Notes: generated by a model not told the origin, from the letters alone. A DNA stretch of 64,000 bases from JAFMPW01 sp041743085 (GCA_041743085.1 JBGTNL010000004.1:1-64000); one strand, 5' to 3'; counted from the stretch's first letter, positions 35,710-44,433 are shown. A program made the numbers and translations.

Positions 35710-36753
35710 CTAAGTATTTAGGGCCACTTCTTCTATTTCCCTATCGTCCCTGGAAGGGGTTATTTCTCCCAATTCCCCTTCATACTGCGTTTCTTCGGTC
35801 CTAGCGTCATACCCTTGTTCCCTGAGATATCTGGAGAATATTTCGGTATACCCATGGGTGCAGATGATCTTCTCAGCGCCCGTTGCCTTTATACTCTCCA
35901 GTAGTCCGGTCCAATCGCAATGATCACTGAGCACAAAACCCTTGTCTATAGCCCGCCTTCTTCGCGCTCCCCTAAAGGTCATCCATCCGCTGGCGGAGGC
36001 CGTAACATAGGGAACCATTTTTCTGATCCAGGGACTCCCATGTGCACTTGGCGGGGCCAGGACAATATTTCCAAGGAGTTCATTTTTCTTCGTCTCACCC
36101 GTAATACGGGTAGTTTCCGGAAAATTTACAAGGGGGCGTAACACTTCGGTCATATTTTCCACGGCCCCATGGGTATAAATTTTGCCAATGGAGGTATCGA
36201 GGTAACTCAGTAACCGCTGTGCTTTTCCCAAAGTATAGCCGAATAGCACTGAAGTTTTACCCTCTGCCCTGTTCTCTGCCCACCAGTTGTTTATATCATT
36301 AAAAACTTCTTTTTGAGGAGTCCATTTAAAGGCCGGGAGACCAAAGGTACATTCCGTGATGAAGGTATTACATTTAATGGGCTCAAATGGGCTTACTATG
36401 CCATCATCCTCTGTTTTATAATCCCCGGTAAAAACCCAAATTTCCCCTTTGTGCTCCACCTTGATTTGTGAGGACCCTATAATATGGCCTGCAGGATGCA
36501 GACTGAATTTCACACCATTTACGGTAAATGTTTCTCCCCATGCCTTACCGGTGACCTTTATGTCTCCAAGCCGGTGCGAGATAATCGGAACGTTTCTATG
36601 GTGAGTTATATATTTTTTATGGCCCCAACGGCTATGATCGGCATGGCCATGTGAAATGATTGCCTTACTTACTGGTTTCCATGGATCCAGGTAAACATCC
36701 GCTTCTTTGCAATAAATACCTTTGTCCGTAAATTCCAGAAGGGGATGCTCCAT
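35710..36753 (-). CDS. Ligase-associated MBL-fold DNA exonuclease
   Basis: A 347-aa metallo-beta-lactamase/beta-CASP protein related to Artemis/SNM1. The zinc motif SHGHADHSRWG (HxHxDH), HPAGHIIGSSQI, FTGDYKTEDDG and the C-terminal SDHCDW and CTHGYTE motifs are all present. Predicted to trim DNA ends before ligation. It is the first gene of the four-gene cluster; the next gene starts 24 bp downstream. Confidence 0.93.
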   Translation of the reverse strand: MEHPLLEFTDKGIYCKEADVYLDPWKPVSKAIISHGHADHSRWGHKKYITHHRNVPIISHRLGDIKVTGKAWGETFTVNGVKFSLHPAGHIIGSSQIKVEHKGEIWVFTGDYKTEDDGIVSPFEPIKCNTFITECTFGLPAFKWTPQKEVFNDINNWWAENRAEGKTSVLFGYTLGKAQRLLSYLDTSIGKIYTHGAVENMTEVLRPLVNFPETTRITGETKKNELLGNIVLAPPSAHGSPWIRKMVPYVTASASGWMTFRGARRRRAIDKGFVLSDHCDWTGLLESIKATGAEKIICTHGYTEIFSRYLREQGYDARTEETQYEGELGEITPSRDDREIEEVALNT

Positions 36754-36842
36754 AGCTGCGGGAAGTTACGAATTTCGGACCAAAATAAAGTTCGCCTTTA
36801 ATTCAAATAATGACCCTTAAAAAATTTATATTTGCCTTAAAT

Positions 36843-37071
36843 AAAGTATTTCTTAAAAGTTTACCCGCCTCTGGCGGGCAATTATCCCTGCCTGCGGCAG
36901 GCACAGGTTTCGCTGTCCCGATAATTATCGGGATCATTTCGGCAAGCCCAATACAAGCATTTTTGCCCGAAGGCCAAAAATCGAAATACCGTTATTTAGA
37001 TTCCCGCTTTTGCGGGAATGACAAAACAGCGGAACCCCGACGCAGGGCATCGGGGAATTCTAACGATTAAA
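36843..37071 (+). repeat. Dispersed hairpin repeat, full copy B (229 bp)
   Basis: Begins AAAGTATTTCTTAAAAGTTT and ends TCTAACGATTAAA. Inside are CCCGCCTCTGGCGGG, CTGCCTGCGGCAG, TCCCGATAATTATCGGGA, TTCCCGCTTTTGCGGGAA and CCCCGA...TCGGGG hairpins in that order. Copy C (56559-56794, opposite strand) shares both ends and most of the hairpins; copy A shares the right part. It fills the 328-bp gap between the divergent exonuclease and TerB-like genes and ends 11 bp before the latter's ATG. No gene is seen in the gap. Confidence 0.85.
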
Positions 37072-37081
37072 CTACTTATTT

Positions 37082-37504
37082 ATGTCATTTGTTGATTTGT
37101 ATGGAAATAGTGAGCATCGCCGTAATTTGGCCCATTTCGCAGCCATAGCATCCCTGGCCGCCACGGATGGTGAAATTCACCCTGAAGAACGGAAACTTTT
37201 AGACAGCTTTGCTTATAAACTTGATATTACCCCTGCCGAATACAAGGAGGTTATGAAGCGCGAGAATAAATATCCTATTGATCCTCCGAGCTCTTCCGAA
37301 AAGCGGTTGGAAAGGCTGTTCGATTTGTTCAAAATCATCTTCGCCGATCATATCATAGATGATGAAGAAATGGTGCTATTGAAAAAATATGCCATCGGGT
37401 TGGGGTTTTCCTCAGAAAGTGCCAATAAAATAATTGAAAGATCCGTGGCTATTTTTAGCGGAAGGATAGATTTTGATGACTATCTGTATCTCTTAAAAAA
37501 TTAA
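37082..37504 (+). CDS. TerB-like protein
   Basis: A 140-aa helical protein with the TerB metal-binding pattern: AAIASLAATDGEIHPEERKLL in the first half and IIFADHIIDDEEMVLLKKYA in the second, each carrying the acidic D.(E/I).(D/E)E cluster. TerB proteins bind divalent metal and are linked to tellurite resistance and stress. No other ter gene is nearby, so tellurite resistance is not implied. A repeat copy ends directly in front of the start codon. Confidence 0.85.
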   Translation: MSFVDLYGNSEHRRNLAHFAAIASLAATDGEIHPEERKLLDSFAYKLDITPAEYKEVMKRENKYPIDPPSSSEKRLERLFDLFKIIFADHIIDDEEMVLLKKYAIGLGFSSESANKIIERSVAIFSGRIDFDDYLYLLKN

Positions 37505-37530
37505 AAAAGAAGTCACGATTATTTGCTCTT

Positions 37531-38538
37531 TCAGGCATACCGGGCCATAAATTCTTCTGCTTTTTCCACCATTTTTACACTGCCACAAAAGAAGGGCACC
37601 CGTTGATGAAGCTCGGTGGGTTGTATTTCCATAATACGTCTAAATCCATTCGTGGCTTTCCCATTGGCCTGTTCCGCCAAAAAGGCCATGGGGTTGCACT
37701 CATACAATAATCGCAACTTTCCTTCAGACGCCACACTACTTTTTGGGTAGATGTAGATACCGCCCTTGATCATATTCCTGTGAAAATCTGAAACCAGGGA
37801 ACCGATGTACCTTGAGGTATAGGGTCTGTCCTCTTCTTCCTTCTGGCAGTATTTAATATAGTCTTTTACGCCCTGTGGAAAATGAATATAATTGCCTTCA
37901 TTTATGGAATAAATTTGACCGGTTTCGGGAAACTCCATATTGGGGTGGGACAAATAGAAGGTGCCTATTGCGGGATTGAGTGTGAAACCATTCACCCCAT
38001 GGCCTGTGGTGTAGACCAGCATGGTGGAGGTTCCGTAAATGATATAACCTGCGGCCACCTGATTGATCCCGGGTTGTAAAAAGTCTTCAAGGGTAACCGG
38101 AGTGCCCACGGGCGTTATCCTCCGATAAATAGAAAAGATAGAACCAACAGAAACGTTTACGTCAATATTTGACGACCCATCCAGGGGATCTATCAATACC
38201 ACATATTTATTCTGATGTTGTTTATCATTACTGTTAATACTTATGTAATCTTCTTCTTCCTCAGAAGCAATACCACATACAATTTCCCGGTTTTTAAGCG
38301 TTTGGATAAATTTTTCGTTGGCGAGGACATCTAATTTCTGCTGATCTTCCCCCTGGACATTGGTGTCACCTGCATCGCCTAAAATATCTATAAGGCCGGC
38401 TTTATTTACTTCGTGGTTAACAACTTTGCATGCCAGTCGCAGTGCATTGATAAGTTTGGAGAGTTCACCGGAGGAATATTGAAACTCGGACTGGTTTTCA
38501 ATGATAAACTCGCCCAGCGTCCTATTTTTTTTCTGCAT
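37531..38538 (-). CDS. fbp: Fructose-1,6-bisphosphatase class I
   Basis: A 335-aa enzyme that hydrolyses fructose 1,6-bisphosphate to fructose 6-phosphate in gluconeogenesis. The metal site VLIDPLDGSSNIDVNVSVGSIF, the substrate site YIGSLVSDFHRNMIKGGIYIYP (Tyr-Ile-Gly-Ser and Lys-Gly-Gly cores), and LRLLYECNPMAFL are diagnostic. Normal length. It faces the TerB-like gene, convergent. Confidence 0.96.
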   Translation of the reverse strand: MQKKNRTLGEFIIENQSEFQYSSGELSKLINALRLACKVVNHEVNKAGLIDILGDAGDTNVQGEDQQKLDVLANEKFIQTLKNREIVCGIASEEEEDYISINSNDKQHQNKYVVLIDPLDGSSNIDVNVSVGSIFSIYRRITPVGTPVTLEDFLQPGINQVAAGYIIYGTSTMLVYTTGHGVNGFTLNPAIGTFYLSHPNMEFPETGQIYSINEGNYIHFPQGVKDYIKYCQKEEEDRPYTSRYIGSLVSDFHRNMIKGGIYIYPKSSVASEGKLRLLYECNPMAFLAEQANGKATNGFRRIMEIQPTELHQRVPFFCGSVKMVEKAEEFMARYA

Positions 38539-38652
38539 AAAAGGAAGGTAGCGTTATTTAGGCACAAATATCGGTTATTTTGTGAAACTACAACGATTTC
38601 GGCCTTTTATGGTTTTTGAAATATATAACTTTGTGTTTTATTTGTAACAATT

Positions 38653-39132
38653 ATGGAGTACCATATTAGAATGGCAAAGGCTAGTGATGTGCCCCAGGTT
38701 ATGGAGTTGATCAGGGAACTGGCCAAATTTGAAAAGGAGCCCCATGCGGTGGAGATCAGTGCCGAAGATCTCATCAGGGACGGCTTTAGTTCAGAAAGGC
38801 GATTTCAGTGTTTTGTGGCCGAGGTTGGGGTAGAAATAATGGGCATGGCCCTGGTTTATGACAGATACTCCACGTGGAAGGGTCCGGCAATTCATTTGGA
38901 AGATCTGATAGTTTCAAAAAAAATGAGAGGAAGCGGGCTGGGAACGGCACTTCTGAATGAAGTTGTGAAATACGGACATCGGTTGGGCGTGAAACGCATA
39001 AGCTGGGAGGTCCTCGATTGGAATGAACCGGCCATATCGTTTTATGAAAAAAAGGGCGCAAAGGTAATGCGCTACTGGGATGTGGTGCAATTGGATGAAA
39101 AAGGAATTGAAAATTATATAGACAAATTATAA
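38653..39132 (+). CDS. GNAT N-acetyltransferase (diamine-acetyltransferase-like)
   Basis: A 159-aa acetyltransferase with the acetyl-CoA loop KKMRGSGLGTALLNEVVKYG and the catalytic Tyr in PAISFYEKKGAK. The overall pattern, including the WKGPAIHLEDLIV strand, is close to the spermidine/thialysine N-acetyltransferase (SSAT2) group. A -7 box TAACTTTG lies at 38626-38633. The substrate cannot be set from sequence. Confidence 0.88.
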   Translation: MEYHIRMAKASDVPQVMELIRELAKFEKEPHAVEISAEDLIRDGFSSERRFQCFVAEVGVEIMGMALVYDRYSTWKGPAIHLEDLIVSKKMRGSGLGTALLNEVVKYGHRLGVKRISWEVLDWNEPAISFYEKKGAKVMRYWDVVQLDEKGIENYIDKL

Positions 39133-39201
39133 GATCTTCTCTCTGGGCATCCGCTGAGTTCCGCATAAATTGTCAGAGGGAATAAATTTAATATAGAATT
39201 T

Positions 39202-40452
39202 ATGAGAATCTTTAAATTCGGAGGAGCTTCAGTTAAAGATGCCAGTGGGGTTAAGAACCTGGTGAATGTCCTGAGAGAAACAGGGCACAAAGACACATTT
39301 TTGGTGGTCTCTGCTATGGGAAAAACCACCAACGCCATGGAAAAGGTGGTGGACAGTTATTTTACCGATAGAACAATGCTGCCTTCGGTTTTACAGGAGG
39401 TCAAACAATATCATCAGGATATCTTGGATGGACTATTCTCAAGTAACCGGCATCCAATTTATGATAAAATAGCATCTCTCTTTGAAGAGATCCGGGGGTT
39501 TTTAACCTGGAACAAATCACCCAAATATAGTTTTGTGTATGACCAGGTTGTGGGTTACGGTGAATTATTCTCCAGCAGTATTGTAAGCGCTTATCTCAAC
39601 GAAGTTGGGATGGAAAATACCTTGCTCGATGTGCGTAATTTTATCAAGACCGATGATAATTACAGGGATGTAAAAGTGAACTGGGAAAAAACCCAGGAGG
39701 AGATTTCCAAGGGAGTTGAAAAGGGTAAATTTTACATCACTCAGGGTTTTCTGGGAAGTGATGACAACAATTTTACGACCACTCTGGGAAGAGAGGGATC
39801 GGATTATACAGCGGCAATATTAGCGTATTGTCTAAATGCCAATTCCGTTACCATCTGGAAGGATGTCCCCGGTGTCCTGAATGCAGACCCCAGATATTTT
39901 GAAAAGACGCAATTGTTAAATAAAATATCGTATCGCGAAGCTATAGAACTTGCTTTTTACGGCGCCTCTGTGATACACCCAAAAACGTTGCAACCATTGC
40001 AACGTAAAGAGATTCCATTATATGTGAAATCATTCATAAAACCCGGGGAGCCGGGTACAACGGTTGGAAAGGGAATGGGGATAGATCCTGAGGTACCTTG
40101 TTTCATTGTTAAAAAAGATCAGGTACTGATGAAGCTGTCCTCCCTGGATTTCTCCTTTATTGTGGAGGACAGCATCAGCGACCTTTTTAAATTATTGCAC
40201 GACCATAAGATGAAAGTGGATCTGATCCAGAATTCGGCCATTAGTTTTTCGGTTTGTGTGGATAATAAATTCGGGAAGTTACAAGAATTGCTAGACCGCT
40301 TAAAAGGAAAATTTAAAGTGGTACACCATGAGGGAGTTTCACTTTACACCATCAGACATTTTGATGCGGAGGCCATTAAATCCCTACAAAACGGGAAGGA
40401 AATTTTGTTGGAACAGCGTGGTAAAGAAACCCTGCAACTGGTAGTAAAATAA
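39202..40452 (+). CDS. Aspartate kinase, monofunctional
   Basis: A 416-aa kinase. The N-terminal amino-acid-kinase domain begins MRIFKFGGASVKDASGVKNL; LGREGSDYTAAILAYCL forms the ATP/aspartate site and SVTIWKDVPGVLNADPR follows. The C-terminal ~130 residues form ACT-type regulatory domains. It catalyses the first step toward lysine, threonine and methionine. The kinase is slightly short for the family and shows no fused homoserine dehydrogenase. No other pathway gene is adjacent. Confidence 0.9.
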   Translation: MRIFKFGGASVKDASGVKNLVNVLRETGHKDTFLVVSAMGKTTNAMEKVVDSYFTDRTMLPSVLQEVKQYHQDILDGLFSSNRHPIYDKIASLFEEIRGFLTWNKSPKYSFVYDQVVGYGELFSSSIVSAYLNEVGMENTLLDVRNFIKTDDNYRDVKVNWEKTQEEISKGVEKGKFYITQGFLGSDDNNFTTTLGREGSDYTAAILAYCLNANSVTIWKDVPGVLNADPRYFEKTQLLNKISYREAIELAFYGASVIHPKTLQPLQRKEIPLYVKSFIKPGEPGTTVGKGMGIDPEVPCFIVKKDQVLMKLSSLDFSFIVEDSISDLFKLLHDHKMKVDLIQNSAISFSVCVDNKFGKLQELLDRLKGKFKVVHHEGVSLYTIRHFDAEAIKSLQNGKEILLEQRGKETLQLVVK

Positions 40453-40540
40453 TCATATCCACTCATAGATGGTAAATGTTAAAATAGGGGTGTCCACTTG
40501 CGATTTCCCTATATTTACCAATGCAATACTTTGACAATCT

Positions 40541-42352
40541 ATGGGTTTAGTAACCGCAAAAGAGGTAGCCAAGGCAATAAACATACAGCAATACGGCCTT
40601 TTGGGGACATTTATGGGATGGTTCCTGATGCGGATCACCAAAATTTCTTCCATCAACGGATTTTATGACAAGCACAAACATTTAGAGGGAGTTGCATTCC
40701 TGGACGCTATTCTTGAGCATTACGAAATAGATTTTGAAATACCCCAGGAGGATTTTAAGCGACTTCCCAGGGAAGGCTCCTATATTACGATCAGCAACCA
40801 TCCGTTGGGAGGAATAGATGGGGTGCTGTTGCTGAAACTGATGTTGGGACACCGTCCGGATTTCAAGATCATCGCCAATTTTCTTCTACACAGGATAAAA
40901 CCTATGGTACCCTTTATAATGCCGGTAAATCCTTTTGAAGAACACAAAGATGCCAAAAGCAGTATTTCGGGCTTTAAAAGTGCATTTGAGCACATCCGGG
41001 GCGGGCACCCGCTTGGGATATTTCCGGCCGGGGAAGTCTCAACTTACAAAGATGGAAAGCTCATTGTAGACCGGCCCTGGGAAGAAGCGGCACTTAAACT
41101 AATCCGTAAAGCTGAGGTTCCGGTGGTACCCATTTATTTTCATGCTAAGAATAGTAAACTTTTTTATTATTTGTCCAGGATCAATGATATTTTCAGGACG
41201 GCAAAGCTGCCTTCCGAAATTACCACGCAAAGGAACAGGTCTATCAAAGTAAGAATTGGGCAACCAATATCGGTCCAGGCACAAAATGAACAGGAGACCC
41301 TGGAAGAATTTACGGAGCTCCTGCGCATGAAGACCTACATGCTTGCACACGCATATGAGAAAGAACGACTTTTTGACCAGATACCTTCCACTTTGAAGAT
41401 ACCTAAACCCCCGAGAAAAATCGCGGTGGCGGTTCGTAAAGAAGTAATACAAGGCGAAATTGAGAAACTTAGAGAGAAGGATTGCCGTTTGCTGCAAAGT
41501 AAAAACTATGAGGTGTTCCTGGCGCAAAAAAGCGACATGCCTTTTATTTTAAACGAAATTGGGCGTCAGCGGGAAGTTACTTTCAGGGCTATAGGGGAGG
41601 GTACCAATAATTCGATTGACCTGGATAGGTTTGATGATTATTACTACCATTTATTTCTTTGGGATGACTACGAAAGGTGTATCGTGGGAGCCTATCGCAT
41701 GGGAATGGGGACTGAAATTTTTGATACCTACGGAATAGACGGATTTTATCTACAGGATCTGTTCGGTTTTGAACCCGAACTACACGGAATGATGAGGCAA
41801 TCCATAGAAATGGGCCGGGCATATATTGTTAAGGAATACCAGCAAAAACCCATGCCTCTTTTTTTGTTATGGAAAGGCATTGTTCATACTACGCTCCGGC
41901 ATCCGGAGCACAAATTTCTAATAGGAGGGGTGAGTATAAGCAATCAATTCTCCAATTTCTCCAAGTCGCTCATGATTGAATTTATGAAATCCCATTACTG
42001 GGATCCCTATGTGGCGCAGTATGTTAGGCCAAAAAAGGAGTTCAAGGTAAAATTGAAGGATGCGGACAAGGAATTTGTTTTTGATGAAACAGAAGCAGAC
42101 CTCAATAAATTTGATAGACTTATTGAAGAGGTGGAGCCCGGTAGTTTGCGCTTACCCGTACTGATTAAAAAGTATATTAAACAAAATGCCAAAGTAGTGG
42201 CATTTAACGTTGATCCGCTTTTTAATAATTCTGTGGACGGGCTGATGTATATTAAAATTGCCGACCTGCCCGAAAGCACGGTCAGACCGGTGATGGAGGA
42301 GTTTCAGGAAGAATTGGAACGCAAACTTGCCGAAGGCAACGGTTCCTCCTAG
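40541..42352 (+). CDS. olsF: Bifunctional ornithine-lipid acyltransferase, OlsF-like
   Basis: A 603-aa two-domain protein. Residues ~60-270 form a 1-acylglycerol-3-phosphate-acyltransferase-type domain (ISNHPLGGIDGV, with NHx4D, and LGIFPAGEVSTYKDG). Residues ~310-520 form an OlsB-type GNAT domain (VFLAQKSDMPFILNEIGRQR, GRAYIVKEYQQKPMPLFLLW). OlsF of this order makes ornithine lipids from ornithine by two acylations: the GNAT part adds the 3-hydroxyacyl amide and the other adds the ester chain. Its stop overlaps the convergent arsC gene by 4 bp. Confidence 0.85.
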   Translation: MGLVTAKEVAKAINIQQYGLLGTFMGWFLMRITKISSINGFYDKHKHLEGVAFLDAILEHYEIDFEIPQEDFKRLPREGSYITISNHPLGGIDGVLLLKLMLGHRPDFKIIANFLLHRIKPMVPFIMPVNPFEEHKDAKSSISGFKSAFEHIRGGHPLGIFPAGEVSTYKDGKLIVDRPWEEAALKLIRKAEVPVVPIYFHAKNSKLFYYLSRINDIFRTAKLPSEITTQRNRSIKVRIGQPISVQAQNEQETLEEFTELLRMKTYMLAHAYEKERLFDQIPSTLKIPKPPRKIAVAVRKEVIQGEIEKLREKDCRLLQSKNYEVFLAQKSDMPFILNEIGRQREVTFRAIGEGTNNSIDLDRFDDYYYHLFLWDDYERCIVGAYRMGMGTEIFDTYGIDGFYLQDLFGFEPELHGMMRQSIEMGRAYIVKEYQQKPMPLFLLWKGIVHTTLRHPEHKFLIGGVSISNQFSNFSKSLMIEFMKSHYWDPYVAQYVRPKKEFKVKLKDADKEFVFDETEADLNKFDRLIEEVEPGSLRLPVLIKKYIKQNAKVVAFNVDPLFNNSVDGLMYIKIADLPESTVRPVMEEFQEELERKLAEGNGSS

Positions 42353-42768
42353 GCTAATTCAGCCTTTACAAAATGCCTGCAAAACTCCCTGATCTCATTC
42401 CGGGCTTTTAGAAATGCCCGATGCTTTTCCTCCCCGGGGCCCGCTACCTTAGAAGGATCAAAAAAGTTATGATGAATGCGTTTTGCCTTTTTTGACGGAA
42501 TATAGGGACAGTTTTCCCTGGCATGGTCGCAAACGGTAATTATAAAATCCCAGTCAATCCCGGCATACTCCTCTACATTATTGGAGGTATGCCCGGAAAT
42601 ATCTATTCCATCTTCCCGCATAATGGCCACGGCTCCCGGGTTTAATCCGTGGGTTTCAATTCCGGCGCTGTATATGGTTGCTTTTCCCTCCTGAAGCGTT
42701 TCCAGATACCCATGAGCCATCTGGCTGCGGCAGGAGTTTCCGGTGCACAATACAAGTATGTTTTTCAT
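42349..42768 (-). CDS. arsC: Arsenate reductase, LMW-phosphatase type
   Basis: A 139-aa protein with the phosphatase loop LCTGNSCRSQMAHG (Cys8 nucleophile, Arg14) at the N-terminus and the redox cysteines in VCDHARENCPYIPS. This arrangement is that of thioredoxin-coupled arsenate reductases, which turn arsenate into arsenite. It is the last gene of the ars set and is convergent with the ornithine-lipid gene. No arsenite exporter is seen in the window. Confidence 0.9.
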   Translation of the reverse strand: MKNILVLCTGNSCRSQMAHGYLETLQEGKATIYSAGIETHGLNPGAVAIMREDGIDISGHTSNNVEEYAGIDWDFIITVCDHARENCPYIPSKKAKRIHHNFFDPSKVAGPGEEKHRAFLKARNEIREFCRHFVKAELA

Positions 42769-42785
42769 TTCTGAATTTTAGACTT

Positions 42786-43286
42786 CTAATCAATCCCAAC
42801 TTTTTTACTTCTTTTTTCAAAGAGCACATTATCCTTCCAAACACCATTAAGTTTACCCACCCGCTCTCTAATTCCGATACGTCTGAAACCAACTTGCTCA
42901 TGCAACTTAATACTGCCAATATTTTCAGGAAAAATTCCGGACTGCAGGGCCCATAGCCCCTGCTGTTCGCTTTGATCAATCAACGCCTCCATCAGCAATT
43001 TTCCGATCCCAAAACCTCTGGAATCCTTACCCACGTAGACGCTCACCTCTGCTACTCCACCGTATACGCATCGGTCTGAGACGGGGGACAAGGCCGCCCA
43101 CGCTAATATTTGACCTTCATTTTCAGCAACCAACCGGCAGGAGGGCAGGTGGTTTTTATCCCAGGAATCATAGCCCGGGATGTCCTTTTCAAAGGTGGCA
43201 AAACCGGTTGCGATACCTTCGGAATATATAGCGGAGACAGACGGCCAATCAGTTTGGCTCATTGGCCTTATAGTGATCTTGTTCAT
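42786..43286 (-). CDS. arsN: ArsN/phosphinothricin-type N-acetyltransferase
   Basis: A 166-aa GNAT; the ATG at 43286 is chosen because the longer frame starts inside the upstream coding region. Motifs include VSAIYSEGIATGFATFEK, YGGVAEVSVYVGKDSRGFGIG (AcCoA loop R.FGIG) and VGFRRIGIRERVG. This pattern defines phosphinothricin acetyltransferase-like enzymes, whose ars-operon members acetylate arsinothricin. The position between DUF6428 and arsC supports that role, but the substrate is inference. Confidence 0.8.
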   Translation of the reverse strand: MNKITIRPMSQTDWPSVSAIYSEGIATGFATFEKDIPGYDSWDKNHLPSCRLVAENEGQILAWAALSPVSDRCVYGGVAEVSVYVGKDSRGFGIGKLLMEALIDQSEQQGLWALQSGIFPENIGSIKLHEQVGFRRIGIRERVGKLNGVWKDNVLFEKRSKKVGID

Positions 43287-43297
43287 GTATAGTTCCT

Positions 43298-43786
43298 TTA
43301 ACAGCAACCACTTTCGGCGGAGCAACACGCCTCAGCCGTAGCCCCGGCCGCAACTGGGACGCCGCATTCTTCCTTGGCCTTGCAATCCGTTTTTTCAATG
43401 GCCAGACGGATCAGCAATACATCTTCCTTTACCACCGAATCTTTTACAAACAATTGTGCCGTATTAAAGGTAGGATTGCCGTATTCAAATTTTATCTCCG
43501 CATTTGGTTCCATAGGCTTTAGGCCGTTAACTTTATTTAAAATCCCGAGGGTCTTATAAGCCGATAAATATTCGGTTTTCTCCTTTTCCTTCGGGCTTTC
43601 CCAAAGTTGTACAATGGTTTCGTCCCAGGAGTCGGTCCGGGCTCCGCAATCCACCGAATCAATGCGGCTGTTTTTTACTTCGGTAATATGGTAGTTGGCA
43701 CCTACCAGGAACCCTGATTGATATTCAAACAGGAGGCTTTTATTCTGGTGTTGTCCCAGGAGGGATAAAAATTCTTGAGTTTTCAT
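43298..43786 (-). CDS. DUF6428 ars-operon protein with Cys tail
   Basis: A 162-aa soluble protein matching DUF6428, a family that I know from Bacteroidota ars operons. The body is a mixed alpha/beta fold (NKSLLFEYQSGFLVGANYH, DETIVQLWESP). The C-terminus is cysteine-rich, CKAKEECGVPVAAG and ACCSAESGCC, with at least seven Cys in the last 35 residues. This could bind arsenite and deliver or buffer it; that is inference. It lies between the arsR hairpin element and arsN. Confidence 0.7.
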   Translation of the reverse strand: MKTQEFLSLLGQHQNKSLLFEYQSGFLVGANYHITEVKNSRIDSVDCGARTDSWDETIVQLWESPKEKEKTEYLSAYKTLGILNKVNGLKPMEPNAEIKFEYGNPTFNTAQLFVKDSVVKEDVLLIRLAIEKTDCKAKEECGVPVAAGATAEACCSAESGCC

Positions 43787-43897
43787 AGGTGTAGATTTAT
43801 TGTATTAAAAAGTTAACTATCATTTGCCATAGAAATGCTTCGGATACTATTAATAAGTGTCATGGTTCCTTTCGTTCCCGTAATTTTTTTTTATTGT

Positions 43898-44077
43898 TGT
43901 CCGGTAATACCAAAACTGCAAGCATATTGGGCGTTCCCATTAGATTTGTTAGCCAAGGGCTTGCTTTTCATACATTGCCAACAAGCACCTGAAATCAACT
44001 ATATGATTTCGGTTGGTTACAAGCAAGTCTTACGTCTTATGTCTTGTAGCGCAACGGTCTTACGTCTTTAACCGGAC
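43898..44077. other. Inverted-repeat-bounded hairpin-rich element in ars locus
   Basis: A 180-bp stretch bounded by TGTCCGG-TAA (43898-43907) and TTAACCGGACA (44068-44077). It contains GAAATC...GATTTC (43991-44010), TACAAG...CTTGTA (about 44019-44047), GCTTG...CAAGC, and a direct repeat GTCTTACGTCTT at 44027-44038 and 44057-44068. It lies inside the otherwise continuous ars operon, in a 318-bp gap with no credible gene. It may be a small mobile element or a structured RNA. Confidence 0.5.
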
Positions 44078-44104
44078 ATTAGTGATTGTTTTTAGGATTT
44101 CACC

Positions 44105-44428
44105 TTAACAACAATTTTGATTTATTTTACCAAAGAAGGCATGGAAAAGTTCCTGCACTTCTTCCCATTTTTCCCTGTTGATACAATAGCAGAGATTTTT
44201 TCCTTCAAAAGTGCCCTGGAGCAGCCCTGCTTTTTTTATTTCATTCAGATGCTGTGATATGGTGGGCTGCGATAAGCCAATTACGTCCACGAGATCAGTA
44301 CAGATACAATTCTCCTGCCTGCTGATATACTGCAATATGGCGACCCTGGCCGGGTGGGCCAAAACTTTGGCAGCCCTGGCGACAGCGTTCTGCGAAATAT
44401 TAAAAAGTTGTGTTTTTGAGACTCCCAT
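44105..44428 (-). CDS. arsR: ArsR-family arsenic-sensing repressor
   Basis: A 107-aa winged-helix repressor: AAKVLAHPARVAILQYIS, then the helix-turn-helix LVDVIGLSQPTISQHLNEIK and the wing GLLQGTFEGKNLCYCI. The Cys pair in ENCICTDL is placed like the ELCVCDL metal site of classical ArsR, and the C-terminus is NCC. It should release DNA on binding arsenite. It heads the ars gene set and is preceded by a palindromic operator that overlaps its promoter. Confidence 0.9.
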   Translation of the reverse strand: MGVSKTQLFNISQNAVARAAKVLAHPARVAILQYISRQENCICTDLVDVIGLSQPTISQHLNEIKKAGLLQGTFEGKNLCYCINREKWEEVQELFHAFFGKINQNCC

Positions 44429-44433
44429 AGCAC

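Noticed and set aside
36810..37070. Open frame of 86 codons in the gap before the TerB-like gene
   Set aside because: It is entirely the dispersed repeat copy B; the apparent protein reflects the hairpin sequence.
43835..44071. 79-codon open frame on the plus strand inside the ars locus
   Set aside because: It lies across the hairpin-rich element, has no promoter or RBS-like context, and its translation looks random apart from hydrophobic N-terminal residues.
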